From UBA1732 sp045114455 (GTDB taxonomy: Bacteria; Verrucomicrobiota; Lentisphaeria; Victivallales; UBA1829), in contig JBGUKN010000053.1 of NCBI GenBank assembly GCA_045114455.1, forward strand, positions 1 through 63,640: DNA of 63,640 nt. Reading direction: 5' to 3'. This document shows positions 17,328 through 27,148 of the stretch, one piece after another. A program made the position numbers and the translations under genes. Under the pieces are notes generated by a model, which searched no databases, was not told the DNA's origin, and saw nothing but the letters and a program-made list of their open reading frames with translations. Numbering within the stretch: the stretch's first letter is position 1; every line of letters starts with the position of its first letter.

Positions 17328-17355
17328 TTGAAAAGCCGCATTTTTGTGCTATTGT
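17328..17355 (+). promoter_or_regulatory. Promoter of K+ channel gene
   Basis: TTGAAA (17328-17333), 16-base spacer ending GTGC, TATTGT (17350-17355); extended -10. Confidence 0.6.
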
Positions 17356-17427
17356 AGCAATAGTTTTGAATCGTCACAAGCAAACATCGGAACCGGGTTC
17401 CGGCACTCATTTTCGGGAAAGCCAACA

Positions 17428-18357
17428 ATGAATCCATACCAGCGCATCAAACGCATCATCTTCGAGGTGATCCAACCCTACGCCGCCACATCCGCCCGCA
17501 GACGCACCATTAGCCGGATCTTCGACGACGTGATTATGCTGCTGATCGTCTTCAGCGTCGTTTCCGTCTTCATCTGCACGTTCAATATCCCGGACTGGCT
17601 TTTCCGCATCCTGATCCGCATCGAATTCATCTCCATCATCATCTTCACGATCGAATACGCCCTGCGCATCTGGACCGCGAACCTGCTTTATCCCGAGCTC
17701 AATCCCATTCGGGCGCGCATCCGCTACATCATCTCCCCGATGGCGATCATCGACCTCATTTCGATCCTGCCGTTCCTCGTGCCCGTCCTGCACACCTACA
17801 ACCTCATCGGCGTCCGGGTGTTCCGGCTGGTCCGGCTGCTTCGCATCTTCAAACTCAACCGCTATTCCGACGCCCTCGCCTCCATCGGCGAAGTCTTCCG
17901 CAACAAGGCCCAGCAGATGGTCGCCTCCGTCTTCTTCGTCTTCATCATTCTCATTCTCGCCTCGCTGCTCATCTACTATGCCGAGCACGACGCCCAGCCG
18001 GACCAGTTCGAAAACGCGTTCTCCGGCCTCTGGTGGGCAGTCGCGACCCTGACCACAGTCGGATACGGCGACCTCTACCCGATCACGCCGCTCGGACGCT
18101 TCCTCGGCGCGGTCATCGCCATCCTCGGCATCGGCATGGTGGCAGTCCCCACCAGCATCCTCAGCGCCGGTTTCATGGAAATGCTGGAAAAACAAACTGC
18201 CGAGCAAACGGAAAAAGACGCCGGATCCGCCGCTTCGAATCCGCCTCCGCCTGCCGCTGCGGCAGGCAATCCGGCTTCAGCCGGAGCGGGCGCGGATGAC
18301 GATTCATTCGAGCCGCCGCAATACTGCCCGCACTGCGGCAAGAAACTGTTCCCGTAA
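17428..18357 (+). CDS. Voltage-gated-type K+ channel with C-terminal zinc ribbon
   Basis: A 309-residue six-helix channel. S1-S3 span about residues 32-125. S4 is the Arg/Lys ladder RVFRLVRLLRIFKLNR (about 133-148). S5 follows, and the pore loop holds the K+ selectivity filter TTVGYGD (about 212-218) with S6 GAVIAILGIGMVAVPTSILS after it. After S6 comes a Pro/Ala-rich linker and a terminal PQYCPHCGKKLFP: half of a zinc-ribbon knuckle on a cytoplasmic tail, which is unusual. Start chosen at ATG 17428 (MNPYQRIKR); the ribosome site is weak (GGGAAAG). The small membrane protein gene follows after 19 bases. Confidence 0.9.
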   Translation: MNPYQRIKRIIFEVIQPYAATSARRRTISRIFDDVIMLLIVFSVVSVFICTFNIPDWLFRILIRIEFISIIIFTIEYALRIWTANLLYPELNPIRARIRYIISPMAIIDLISILPFLVPVLHTYNLIGVRVFRLVRLLRIFKLNRYSDALASIGEVFRNKAQQMVASVFFVFIILILASLLIYYAEHDAQPDQFENAFSGLWWAVATLTTVGYGDLYPITPLGRFLGAVIAILGIGMVAVPTSILSAGFMEMLEKQTAEQTEKDAGSAASNPPPPAAAAGNPASAGAGADDDSFEPPQYCPHCGKKLFP

Positions 18358-18376
18358 CCTCATCCCCGCCTCGGAC

Positions 18377-18667
18377 ATGCAGAACGACGACACATCGTCC
18401 CCCGTACGGAGAAAACACCCGGCGAAAAGCTGTCTTCTCCTGTTCGCGACCGCCGTCCTCGTTTGTTTCCTGATTGCTCTGTCGGGCATCGCCTGCATCA
18501 TCACACTGGACACCATCAACCTCAGAGGCGAGAATCACACCCTGTCATGGCGCGTACAGCGCTACAAGGTGGCGTGCCAGTTCATCTGGTTCGATTTCAA
18601 GGACTGGGTTTCCCGGACGTTTTCGGAACAGCCTCCGTCCGAACCCGAACCGGAAGCGGAACCATAA
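18377..18667 (+). CDS. Small single-pass membrane protein, unknown
   Basis: A 96-residue protein with a basic N-terminal segment (SPVRRKHPAKS), one strongly hydrophobic helix (about 21-43, CLLLFATAVLVCFLIALSGIACII), an outer segment (LRGENHTLSWRVQRYKVACQFIWFDFKDWVSRTF) and a Pro/Glu-rich tail ending EPEPEAEP. No family recognised. It starts 19 bases after the channel stop codon on the same strand, so the two are probably co-transcribed and it may be an accessory subunit; that is inference. A longer frame from 18296 would overlap the channel gene and is less likely. Confidence 0.55.
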   Translation: MQNDDTSSPVRRKHPAKSCLLLFATAVLVCFLIALSGIACIITLDTINLRGENHTLSWRVQRYKVACQFIWFDFKDWVSRTFSEQPPSEPEPEAEP

Positions 18668-18700
18668 GAAAACAATCCGAGGAAGGCAGAAAAAGGGACG

Positions 18701-18730
18701 AAAAAAGCCCTCCCGCTGACAAGGGAGGGC
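18701..18730 (-). terminator. Intrinsic terminator after thrC
   Basis: Stem GCCCTCCC/GGGAGGGC (18707-18714 with 18723-18730), 8-base loop; on the minus strand followed by TTTTTT. Confidence 0.88.
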
Positions 18731-18760
18731 TGAAAACGAATCGTTTCGGGATTGCCGGGC

Positions 18761-20053
<1,293 letters not shown>

Positions 20054-20057
20054 AGGA

Positions 20058-21179
20058 TCATTTCCTTGCGATTTTTGTGAGGTAGATCACGCCGAACAGC
20101 TGGAAAAGCAGAGGCGGGATCCAGACAACGTATTGGGGATAAAGATGCGGATTGTAGCGAAGCGCGTCGGAAACGAGCACGCCGCCGTAATAAAGCGCGC
20201 CGAGGGCGACGCTGAGGCACAGGCCGATGGAAGTCTCGCGGCGGCTGGTGCGGATGGCCAGCGGCATGCCGAGCATCATGAAGGCGATGGGCGCGAGGGC
20301 CAGGGCGATGCGCTGGTTAATCTCCACGTTGATGGCCGTGGCGTCGACGCCGGCGGCGTCCTTGCCTCGCTTCATGTAAATCGCGAGACGGGCGAAAAGC
20401 CCGCGGTAGGACAGATACTTGTCCTTGAGGAACACGTCCTTCTGGTTGTAGCGTTCCCCGAACGGGACGCGCAGCTCGATGGATTCGCTGTAGGAATGTT
20501 CCTTGCGGCGGTCCTTGCCGGTCCCTTCGACGCTCTCCAGCAGCGCGTCGTACAGCGTCACGGTCAGGACCTGCGAGGCCGGATCGGACGACAGCGTGCC
20601 GTGCGAGGCGAGGATATCCTGCTTGGTGGCGCCGTCCCGGTCCGGCACATAGATCTGGACTCCGTATATCTGATCCTCGCCGTTCACGGTATCCTTGCCG
20701 TCAATAAAAAACGTGAGATTGCCGAGCTGGACCGGAATGCCGGGCGTAAAGAAAGACATGGGCGAACTGGCCGCGGCGCTTTTCACCACGTCGCGCGCTT
20801 CTCCGAGCGCGGGAGGCCCGATCTGAAGCTGAAGCCAGAGGCAGAGGCAGGTCAGGAGGAACGAGGAAACGATGATCGGGGAAATGATCTGAAGGATGGA
20901 GATGCCGCAGGCGCGCATGGCGGTAATCTCATTGTCGGCGGACAGCCGTCCGAACACAAGCATGATGGAGACGAGCGACGCCCATGGGATCGAGAACGCC
21001 AGCGCCATCGGAAGCGCCAGCAGAAGGAATTTTCCGGCAATCAGCGGAGACACCCCCTGGCTGATGTACTCGATCACCTTCATGAGGTTGGCGCCGGTCA
21101 TGGCGAATGTCAGGACGACGATCGACATGGCAAAAGTCGCCAGAAAGTTTTTTGAAATATACCAGTTCAGAATAAACAT
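20058..21179 (-). CDS. LptF/LptG family LPS-export permease
   Basis: A 373-residue inner-membrane subunit of the LptB2FG complex, which extracts lipopolysaccharide for transport to the outer membrane. YjgP/YjgQ family layout: three N-terminal helices (about 15-110, with NLMKVIEYISQGVSPLIAGKF and RLSADNEITAMRACGIS, the cytoplasmic coupling helix), a large periplasmic beta domain (about 125-285) and three C-terminal helices (ALAPIAFMMLGMPLAI onward). F and G cannot be told apart here. Start taken at ATG 21179, because the upstream ATG 21221 lies between the promoter -10 and -35 boxes. It supports a Gram-negative envelope. Confidence 0.88.
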   Translation of the reverse strand: MFILNWYISKNFLATFAMSIVVLTFAMTGANLMKVIEYISQGVSPLIAGKFLLLALPMALAFSIPWASLVSIMLVFGRLSADNEITAMRACGISILQIISPIIVSSFLLTCLCLWLQLQIGPPALGEARDVVKSAAASSPMSFFTPGIPVQLGNLTFFIDGKDTVNGEDQIYGVQIYVPDRDGATKQDILASHGTLSSDPASQVLTVTLYDALLESVEGTGKDRRKEHSYSESIELRVPFGERYNQKDVFLKDKYLSYRGLFARLAIYMKRGKDAAGVDATAINVEINQRIALALAPIAFMMLGMPLAIRTSRRETSIGLCLSVALGALYYGGVLVSDALRYNPHLYPQYVVWIPPLLFQLFGVIYLTKIARK

Positions 21180-21211
21180 AATATGCGGCCCGAATCGGAA
21201 AAAGATGTAAT

Positions 21212-21240
21212 AATATAGCATGCCGGACGCCGTGAATCAA
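21212..21240 (-). promoter_or_regulatory. Promoter of LptF/G-thrC unit
   Basis: Minus strand TTGATT (21235-21240), 17-base spacer ending ATGC, TATATT (21212-21217); extended -10. It fixes the downstream start codon at 21179. Confidence 0.68.
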
Positions 21241-21344
21241 ACGCTTTTTCCAAAAAACGGGGCCCGGTGCGGCAAAAAAAGTCCGACAAAAAAACAATAT
21301 GACGAAAAACCGCCGGAATTGTGCTGTTTTCTCTTTTTTCCTAT

Positions 21345-21372
21345 TTGTAAAAACGGGAAATCATGCTAAATT
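21345..21372 (+). promoter_or_regulatory. Candidate promoter of binding-protein/permease fusion gene
   Basis: TTGTAA (21345-21350), 16-base spacer ending ATGC, TAAATT (21367-21372). The TGCTAAA...TATAGCA around it is an imperfect dyad that could be an operator. The rest of the 315-base divergent intergenic region shows nothing else recognisable. Confidence 0.4.
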
Positions 21373-21494
21373 TTATAGCATCTGCACAGATACGATCCAC
21401 AATTATGCAACACAGCAAACCGGAAGCCCCGGCAAAACGGGAGGATGCTGGATTCGCTGCATACAACCGCATATTTCAGGCATACAGGAATTCT

Positions 21495-24400
21495 ATGAAA
21501 ACACATGAAAAACATCCGGGCGGGAAGCTTTTTTCGCGCGCATTGCACACATTTTTCTTTCTTTTCTGCTTCCTGACGGCGGCAATCCTGTGCTGCTGCG
21601 GCAAAAAGGATGCGGACCAAAAACAGGATTACCTTTCCACACCCGGGGATCTCAACGATTCGAAGTATACGGTCGGCATCGTTTCCGAGACCAGCTCGGG
21701 TTTCGAAGCGAAAAAGGCGTTTCCCCTGGCCCGGTTCCGTGAATACGAGACGATCTCAGACGCATATCCCGATCTGGAAAATGGGCTGATCGACGCCATC
21801 GCATATGACCGTCCTGTTCTGGACTATGCTTCGCGCACCCGCGACGTCTTTGTCGTGATGCCGGGCAATTACGCGGAAGGGCATCTGGCGATCGCGGTAG
21901 CCCCGTCCAAACCCGAGCTTCTTCAGAATGTCAACGCGTTCCTCCGGGAGTATTTCTCTTCCGGGCTGTACGACAACATGTATGCCAGGTGGATTCAGTC
22001 GAGCGCGCCCGAAATGCCGAGGATTCCGACTCCCGCCAATCCCTACGGGAAGCTCGTAGTCGGCACGGAGAACACGAACGAGCCGATGAATTTCACGGAA
22101 TCCGACGGTTCGCCCGCAGGGTTTGACGTCGAACTGATCTACCGTCTTGCGGCCGCATTCAATATGTCGGTCGAGATCAAGGTGATGCCGTACCTTGACC
22201 TTTATGCCGCCGTCGAGAGTGCGGCCGTCGACCTTGCCATCGCATCCATGGACAAATTTGAGGATACGGAACGGAATATCCTATTTTCCGAAGACTACAT
22301 CGACAGTCCGGCAGCCGTCATGACGAGGAAAAGCATCTTCAAGCCCGCCCGGGGCGCCAGGGACATCATAAAATCGCCGCAGGAACTCGCGGGAAGCTAT
22401 GCGGCGATTCTGCCGGGGTCAAAATATGCGACCGAATGCAAGGATCTTCTGCCTCAAACGAAATTCATCCTTGCCGACAGCCGCGAATCGGCCTGTTCCC
22501 TGCTGCTTTCGAACAAGATCGACTCCATTCTCATGGAAGAGCCTCTGGCGCGTTCCTGTACCGCAAAGTACCCGAAAATCCAGATCGCATCGATCATCAA
22601 ACGGGAGTCCTATTCCTTTGCAATGCCGCAGGGATCGCCTCTCTACAGGGCCGTCAACCGGGTCCTGAACGGACTGAAAGATTCCGGCGAGCTCAATAAT
22701 TTCATCGCGAAATGGTGTTCCGCCGAACCGGGAAAACAGGATTTCGAACCGATCATACAGGATGAAAACATACCGCTTGTCAACGGCATTCTGCGCTATG
22801 CGACCACGCCCGGAACGACTCCTCTCTGCTTCATGGGCGAAGACGGATCCATACTCGGACTGGAAATCGAGATCATGCGACGGGCCGCATGCGAATTCGG
22901 AATGGTTTTCCAGGTCATTCCGGCCCCGCGCGACATGCTGCTGGATCTGCTCCGTTCGGGGCAGGTCGACATCGCGGGCGGCATGCTGACGCCGGAATCC
23001 GGAAACATTGAGTCCATTGAGTTTTCCGGGACCTATTATGAGGGAGGAGCGACCCTGGTGACCAATATCCCGCACGACGAATACGTTTTTGGCATCACCA
23101 GACTCAGCCAGCTGAAGGGGAAACGCATCGGCGTCATTCCTTTCTCCTATATTGCCGCCGAAGTGGATGAAAAGCTCCCGGAAGCAATTCCTTTCTACGC
23201 CAATCAGGAACGCGACCTTTTCTATTTGCTCGGCACAGGAAAGATCGATGCGTTTGCCATCAGCGAGCCGCGCGCCCGGGAATTTCTTCCAAACTATCCG
23301 CAGTTCATTCAAATCCAGGATTTCATCACGAATATCGACTACGCATTCTTCTTCCCGGTCGAAAAAAGAAATCTTTGCGAGGCTTTTTCCAGGCAGATCC
23401 GGACTATGAAAAAGAACGGAGCGCTGAAGTCTATCCAGAATGAATGGATGTCGCCCGCAAATGAGAAAGCCGCCCTTCCGCAATCGGAACAGGATGCACC
23501 GAACGGAGTCCTCCGCATGGGCGTTCTGATCAACCGTGAGCCGTTCGCATATGTCCGCAACGAAAAACTCGTCGGCTACGACCTGGAAACGGCGCAGAGG
23601 GCCGCCGCCGCCATGGGATACCTCGTGGAATTCGTCAGGCTGAATCCTGATGAATTCGAACAGGCGATCGTGACCGGCAGAGTCGATTTCGGTGCGACCG
23701 ACATCTCGCCGAAGACCACGTCCTCCGGCAGGCTCGTCTACTCCGAACCGCATTACAACGGCGGGATCATCGCCGTCGTGCCGGACAAGACGAAAGCCCG
23801 TCCGGTTCAAATGTCCCTGATCCCGAAAATCACGTTCTTCCTGAAAGACCAGGCCTACAGCATGCACCGGTCGCTTTGGAAAGACAATCATATGAGGCAG
23901 ATCCTCGGCGGTTTCAAGACCACGCTCATCATCACGGCGTCCGCGGTCTTCTTCGGGACCATTCTCGGGATTCCTCTCTGTATGCTCCGCCGTGCGAGAC
24001 GCAAACGTTACTCAATCCCGGCCAATGTCATCTGCGCTCTGATCTACAACATTCCGATCCTGATTCTCCTCATGGGCGCGCACTATGTCGTGTTCCGCAG
24101 ATTCGGGTTCTCCCCGCTTGTGGCGGTGATCGTCATCTTCATCCTGCGGTTCATGGCCGCCACATGCCGCCTTTATATGATCACCCTGCATCATATCGGC
24201 GGTATCCAGCTGGACGCGGCGCGGACTCTCTGCCTGCGCAGAATGACGTTCTTCCGGCGCGTCATCATCCCGCAGGCGGCGGCATATCTCGCCAAGCCTT
24301 TCCGCGAAGAGATCATCCGGTTGGTGGAGCTGACCACGGTCGTAGGTTACATCTCCGTCTGGGACCTCACAAAAGTGATTTCCTGGATACGCGGACGCAC

Positions 24401-24548
24401 ATATGAATCGTTCTTCCCCATCGCATTCGCCACGCTGCTTTATTTCCTTCTTTCCATCTCCCTGATCGCCGTCATTTCGTTCCTCAGCAAACGACTTGAG
24501 GTTTCTGTTCAGAAACAACAGCCTCTTTCCTCAACTGTGCAGGAATGA
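21495..24548 (+). CDS. Fusion of multiple amino-acid-type solute-binding domains with an ABC permease
   Basis: A 1017-residue protein. An N-terminal export signal (FFFLFCFLTAAILCCC) precedes about 720 residues of SBP_bac_3-type domains. In order: an orphan second lobe (about 48-170), a complete domain (about 185-415, GKLVVGTENTNEPMNF...GFDVELIYRLAAAF), a second complete domain (about 425-660), and an orphan first lobe (about 672-775, VLRMGVLINREPFAYV...GYDLETAQRAA). It then runs into a HisM/GlnP-type permease (about 800-1010) with the EAA-like loop RLYMITLHHIGGIQLDAARTL. Start ATG 21495 has AGGAA five bases upstream. No ATPase gene lies nearby. Probably a self-contained polar amino-acid importer or sensor. 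Confidence 0.85.
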   Translation: MKTHEKHPGGKLFSRALHTFFFLFCFLTAAILCCCGKKDADQKQDYLSTPGDLNDSKYTVGIVSETSSGFEAKKAFPLARFREYETISDAYPDLENGLIDAIAYDRPVLDYASRTRDVFVVMPGNYAEGHLAIAVAPSKPELLQNVNAFLREYFSSGLYDNMYARWIQSSAPEMPRIPTPANPYGKLVVGTENTNEPMNFTESDGSPAGFDVELIYRLAAAFNMSVEIKVMPYLDLYAAVESAAVDLAIASMDKFEDTERNILFSEDYIDSPAAVMTRKSIFKPARGARDIIKSPQELAGSYAAILPGSKYATECKDLLPQTKFILADSRESACSLLLSNKIDSILMEEPLARSCTAKYPKIQIASIIKRESYSFAMPQGSPLYRAVNRVLNGLKDSGELNNFIAKWCSAEPGKQDFEPIIQDENIPLVNGILRYATTPGTTPLCFMGEDGSILGLEIEIMRRAACEFGMVFQVIPAPRDMLLDLLRSGQVDIAGGMLTPESGNIESIEFSGTYYEGGATLVTNIPHDEYVFGITRLSQLKGKRIGVIPFSYIAAEVDEKLPEAIPFYANQERDLFYLLGTGKIDAFAISEPRAREFLPNYPQFIQIQDFITNIDYAFFFPVEKRNLCEAFSRQIRTMKKNGALKSIQNEWMSPANEKAALPQSEQDAPNGVLRMGVLINREPFAYVRNEKLVGYDLETAQRAAAAMGYLVEFVRLNPDEFEQAIVTGRVDFGATDISPKTTSSGRLVYSEPHYNGGIIAVVPDKTKARPVQMSLIPKITFFLKDQAYSMHRSLWKDNHMRQILGGFKTTLIITASAVFFGTILGIPLCMLRRARRKRYSIPANVICALIYNIPILILLMGAHYVVFRRFGFSPLVAVIVIFILRFMAATCRLYMITLHHIGGIQLDAARTLCLRRMTFFRRVIIPQAAAYLAKPFREEIIRLVELTTVVGYISVWDLTKVISWIRGRTYESFFPIAFATLLYFLLSISLIAVISFLSKRLEVSVQKQQPLSSTVQE

Positions 24549-24593
24549 CAGTGCAACGGAAACGATCACGCCTGAAAGACTTATGGTGCATCT

Positions 24594-25640
24594 ATGAGAC
24601 CTCGTCAGCCCCGTCAGCCCCGTCCGGGACGGAAACCCTTCCGAAAAACGTTTCAGCATAAGTTCAAACAGCCCCCGGAACGAATTCCCGCGCGGCTCCA
24701 TGTCATTCTGGCACGGAAGGCGGCGAAGGCGGTCATTTTCCGACGCGGACCGTCCGGCTGTGTCTGCACGATCGGCTGGGATCTGGAAACCGACACGTTC
24801 ACCATGGGCCAGTGGCTGAAGGGCCGCACCTACGAATACCGCAGCGACTTGTCGCCCGACGGCGAACTCATGATCTATTTCGCCACGGATTACCGCCACC
24901 CGGACACCATTCAGCAGTACACCGAAAAGCTCCGCGAAGAAAAGTTCGGGCCGCGTCCGGAAAATAACGACGACTTTGAACGGCAGATGCGGGAAATCCG
25001 CCAGGAGCATGAAAGCGAAATCGAGCGTTTCGCCGCCTCCCCGGAAGCCTCCGCGCCGAGCTGGACCGCCATCTCCCGCGCCCCCTATCTGAAGGCGCTC
25101 GACCTGTGGTTCAACGGCACCGCCTGGAACGGCGGCGGGCTCTTCCTCGACGACCGGAAAGTCTGGCTCAACGCCCCCGCGCCCGGGATCGCCACGCTGC
25201 GCCGCGCCCGCTTCGATCTCAATCTCGACGTCTCGCAGGATTTCCCGTTCGAGACATATTTCGGCGGCGAGTGCCCCGGCGTCTACTGCCACCGGCTCGT
25301 CCGCGACGGCTGGACCGCAAAGCATCAGGCGGAAAACTCCATCGTCTACGAGAAGCCGCTCGCGTTCGGATGGGCGCTTCAGAAACTTTTCGCCAGCGGA
25401 ACGCCCCGCAACGGCTGCGGCTGCTACTGGGAACGCCACCGCATCATCAACCCGGAACGCCGCCTGAAGGTCGACGGCACGGGCTGGCGCTGGGCGGACT
25501 ACGACGCACCGCGCAACCGCATTCTTTACGCCAAAAACGGCATCCTCTTCGCACTCCCGGTCGCCGCCGACTTCGGCATGCCGGTCATGCTCAAAAACTT
25601 CAACGACATGAAGTTCGAAGCCGTGAAAGCGCCATATTGA
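24594..25640 (+). CDS. Conserved-looking protein of unknown function
   Basis: About 348 residues, not assigned to any family. The first ~30 residues are Arg/Pro-rich and come partly from a repeated CGTCAGCCC unit, so the true start may lie further in; no good ribosome site is visible at ATG 24594. The rest is soluble, rich in Trp/Tyr/Gly (IGWDLETDTFTMGQWLKGR, YRSDLSPDGELMIYFA, TAISRAPYLKALDLWFNG, ERRLKVDGTGWRWADYD), with no signal peptide or membrane helix. It begins 46 bases after the permease fusion and 25 bases before the next gene, on the same strand. Confidence 0.65.
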   Translation: MRPRQPRQPRPGRKPFRKTFQHKFKQPPERIPARLHVILARKAAKAVIFRRGPSGCVCTIGWDLETDTFTMGQWLKGRTYEYRSDLSPDGELMIYFATDYRHPDTIQQYTEKLREEKFGPRPENNDDFERQMREIRQEHESEIERFAASPEASAPSWTAISRAPYLKALDLWFNGTAWNGGGLFLDDRKVWLNAPAPGIATLRRARFDLNLDVSQDFPFETYFGGECPGVYCHRLVRDGWTAKHQAENSIVYEKPLAFGWALQKLFASGTPRNGCGCYWERHRIINPERRLKVDGTGWRWADYDAPRNRILYAKNGILFALPVAADFGMPVMLKNFNDMKFEAVKAPY

Positions 25641-25664
25641 ACCTTTTTCCACAGGATTTACAGG

Positions 25665-26120
25665 ATGACCGACCGTTCCGAAGAAGCGAAAAACAATTTC
25701 CTCGCCGGCATGAACTGCGCCCAGGCCGTCCTCTGCGCGTTCCGTGACCTCTGCGGACTCGACCGCGACACCGCCCTGAAGCTGGCCTCCGGGTTCGGCG
25801 GCGGCATCGCCCGCCAGCGCGAAGTCTGCGGCGCGGTCTCCGGCATGTGCATGGCCGCCGACCTGATCCGCGGCCCGGGCGAAGATGCGGACAAAACGGC
25901 GAAAGACGAACACTACGCGTTCATCCGCGGGCTTTGCGACGCCTTTCGCGCCGAAACCGGATCTATCGTCTGCCGCGAACTCCTCGGGCTTGCGCCAAAC
26001 CAGACCGATCCCCCCGTCTCCGAGGCACGTACCGCCGCCTACTACAAAAAACGTCCCTGCGCCGATCTCGTCGAACTCGCCGCGAAGATTTTGTCCGAAA
26101 AACTGCCTGATCGTGCCTGA
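25665..26120 (+). CDS. C_GCAxxG_C_C family (Cys-rich putative redox) protein
   Basis: A 151-residue protein with the spaced cysteines of the C_GCAxxG_C_C family, thought to be redox- or metal-related. Visible are MNCAQAVLCAF near residue 17, FGGGIARQREVCGAVSGMCM (about 44-63; the family core CGAVSG) and a later SIVCREL, then RPCADLVELAAKIL near the C-terminus. Length matches the family. The function is not established experimentally as far as I know. It is in a same-strand run with the unknown gene upstream. Confidence 0.85.
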   Translation: MTDRSEEAKNNFLAGMNCAQAVLCAFRDLCGLDRDTALKLASGFGGGIARQREVCGAVSGMCMAADLIRGPGEDADKTAKDEHYAFIRGLCDAFRAETGSIVCRELLGLAPNQTDPPVSEARTAAYYKKRPCADLVELAAKILSEKLPDRA

Positions 26121-26222
26121 GCCGGACGATTCAGGATAACAGAACATCTTCGGATTCCGTTATTTGCGACAGCATTCGTCTGCCGCACTCTTTTTTCAAT
26201 CCCGGAAAGGAACGACTTCGCC

Positions 26223-26933
26223 ATGATGACATGCATTCCCGGAATTCCTGACAGGACCATATGCCTTGTCCTGACTGCCGCCTTCATGGCGGTTCTTCCG
26301 TTCAGCGCCCCCGCGGCGGATTCCCCGGCGGCACAGGAGACTCAGAAAAAAGACGACAAGGCCGCCACTGACCCGGATCACGGCTTCAACGACTTCAATT
26401 CCTGGTTGTCGATGATGAACAATTCCGCAGCGCACTGGGACGAACCGACCGACGGCACAAAGCATCCGCAGATCTACATGACGTCCGGGCACGACTACTC
26501 GTCGCCGGTCATGAACCGACTGGATAAGGGGGAAGAGAAAACCACGATCGGCATTGCCGCCGAGATCGACAAAGAAGCGCTTTTCGAGATCGTCGGGAAC
26601 AAGATCTACTACAGGCCCTTCCGGTCGACTCTTCCAGCGGGCGCTTCCGGGGAGGGAAAGATTATTTCCTTCGAGGGGTATTATCCCTCGAACGTCACGG
26701 TCAACGGAAAACGGTGGACCAATCTGCGCAAAGCATTCGAGCTGGATTTCACCCCGAACCTGAAGACGCTCAACGGAATCGGCATGGAGTCCGGGGACAT
26801 CTCGTTCCTGTGCCGGTGCAGCGACGGCTACGGTCCGGGTCATATCCGGCTGGTGCTGGAGATCAAAAACAAGGGACCGAAACCCGCTCCCGTCCGCATC
26901 GACCTGTCCACCACCGCGCCAGTCCGGAAATAA
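26223..26933 (+). CDS. Secreted protein with VNGKxW module
   Basis: A 236-residue exported protein: N-terminal signal (CLVLTAAFMAVLPFSAPA|ADS), a charged linker, then a C-terminal domain. The last ~100 residues (GNKIYYRPF, then VTVNGKRWTNLRKAFELDFTPNLKT and RLVLEIKNK) match, residue for residue in pattern, the three modules at the C-terminus of the 1445-residue lipoprotein at 54205..58542. I know no name for this module. AAAGGAAC precedes ATG 26223 (ATG 26226 is an alternative). It ends at a strong terminator. Likely periplasmic or surface; function unknown. Confidence 0.75.
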   Translation: MMTCIPGIPDRTICLVLTAAFMAVLPFSAPAADSPAAQETQKKDDKAATDPDHGFNDFNSWLSMMNNSAAHWDEPTDGTKHPQIYMTSGHDYSSPVMNRLDKGEEKTTIGIAAEIDKEALFEIVGNKIYYRPFRSTLPAGASGEGKIISFEGYYPSNVTVNGKRWTNLRKAFELDFTPNLKTLNGIGMESGDISFLCRCSDGYGPGHIRLVLEIKNKGPKPAPVRIDLSTTAPVRK

Positions 26934-26945
26934 CGTCCCGCGAAT

Positions 26946-26980
26946 CCATGCTCCGCCTTTGCGGACATGGGACGTTTTTT
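26946..26980 (+). terminator. Intrinsic terminator
   Basis: Stem CCATG-CT-CCGC/GCGG-A-CATGG (26946-26950 and 26953-26956 pairing with 26961-26970), followed by GACGTTTTTT. Confidence 0.75.
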
Positions 26981-27061
26981 CCGCCGTTTTGCGGTCCGCG
27001 CTTCCTGCGGTTTTCGGCGGTTCACGCACGCGCCGCGCGCGCGAATAATGACAAAAAAAAC

Positions 27062-27090
27062 TTGAAATCATAAGTTTCGCGTTGTATATT
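27062..27090 (+). promoter_or_regulatory. Promoter of export operon
   Basis: TTGAAA (27062-27067), 17-base spacer ending GTTG, TATATT (27085-27090); leader of about 50 bases to ATG 27149. Confidence 0.7.
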
Positions 27091-27148
27091 ATATAGATAA
27101 AGCTTTTTTTAATTCAATAAGAACCAACGGGAAAGGATCCCCAAAACC

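Noticed and set aside
25106..25747. Alternative plus-frame protein inside the 24594 gene
   Set aside because: Arg/Pro/His-rich frame-shifted shadow.
24531..26147. A 538-codon minus-strand frame opposite 24594-26120
   Set aside because: The plus strand encodes a recognisable C_GCAxxG_C_C protein there; the minus frame has no motif.
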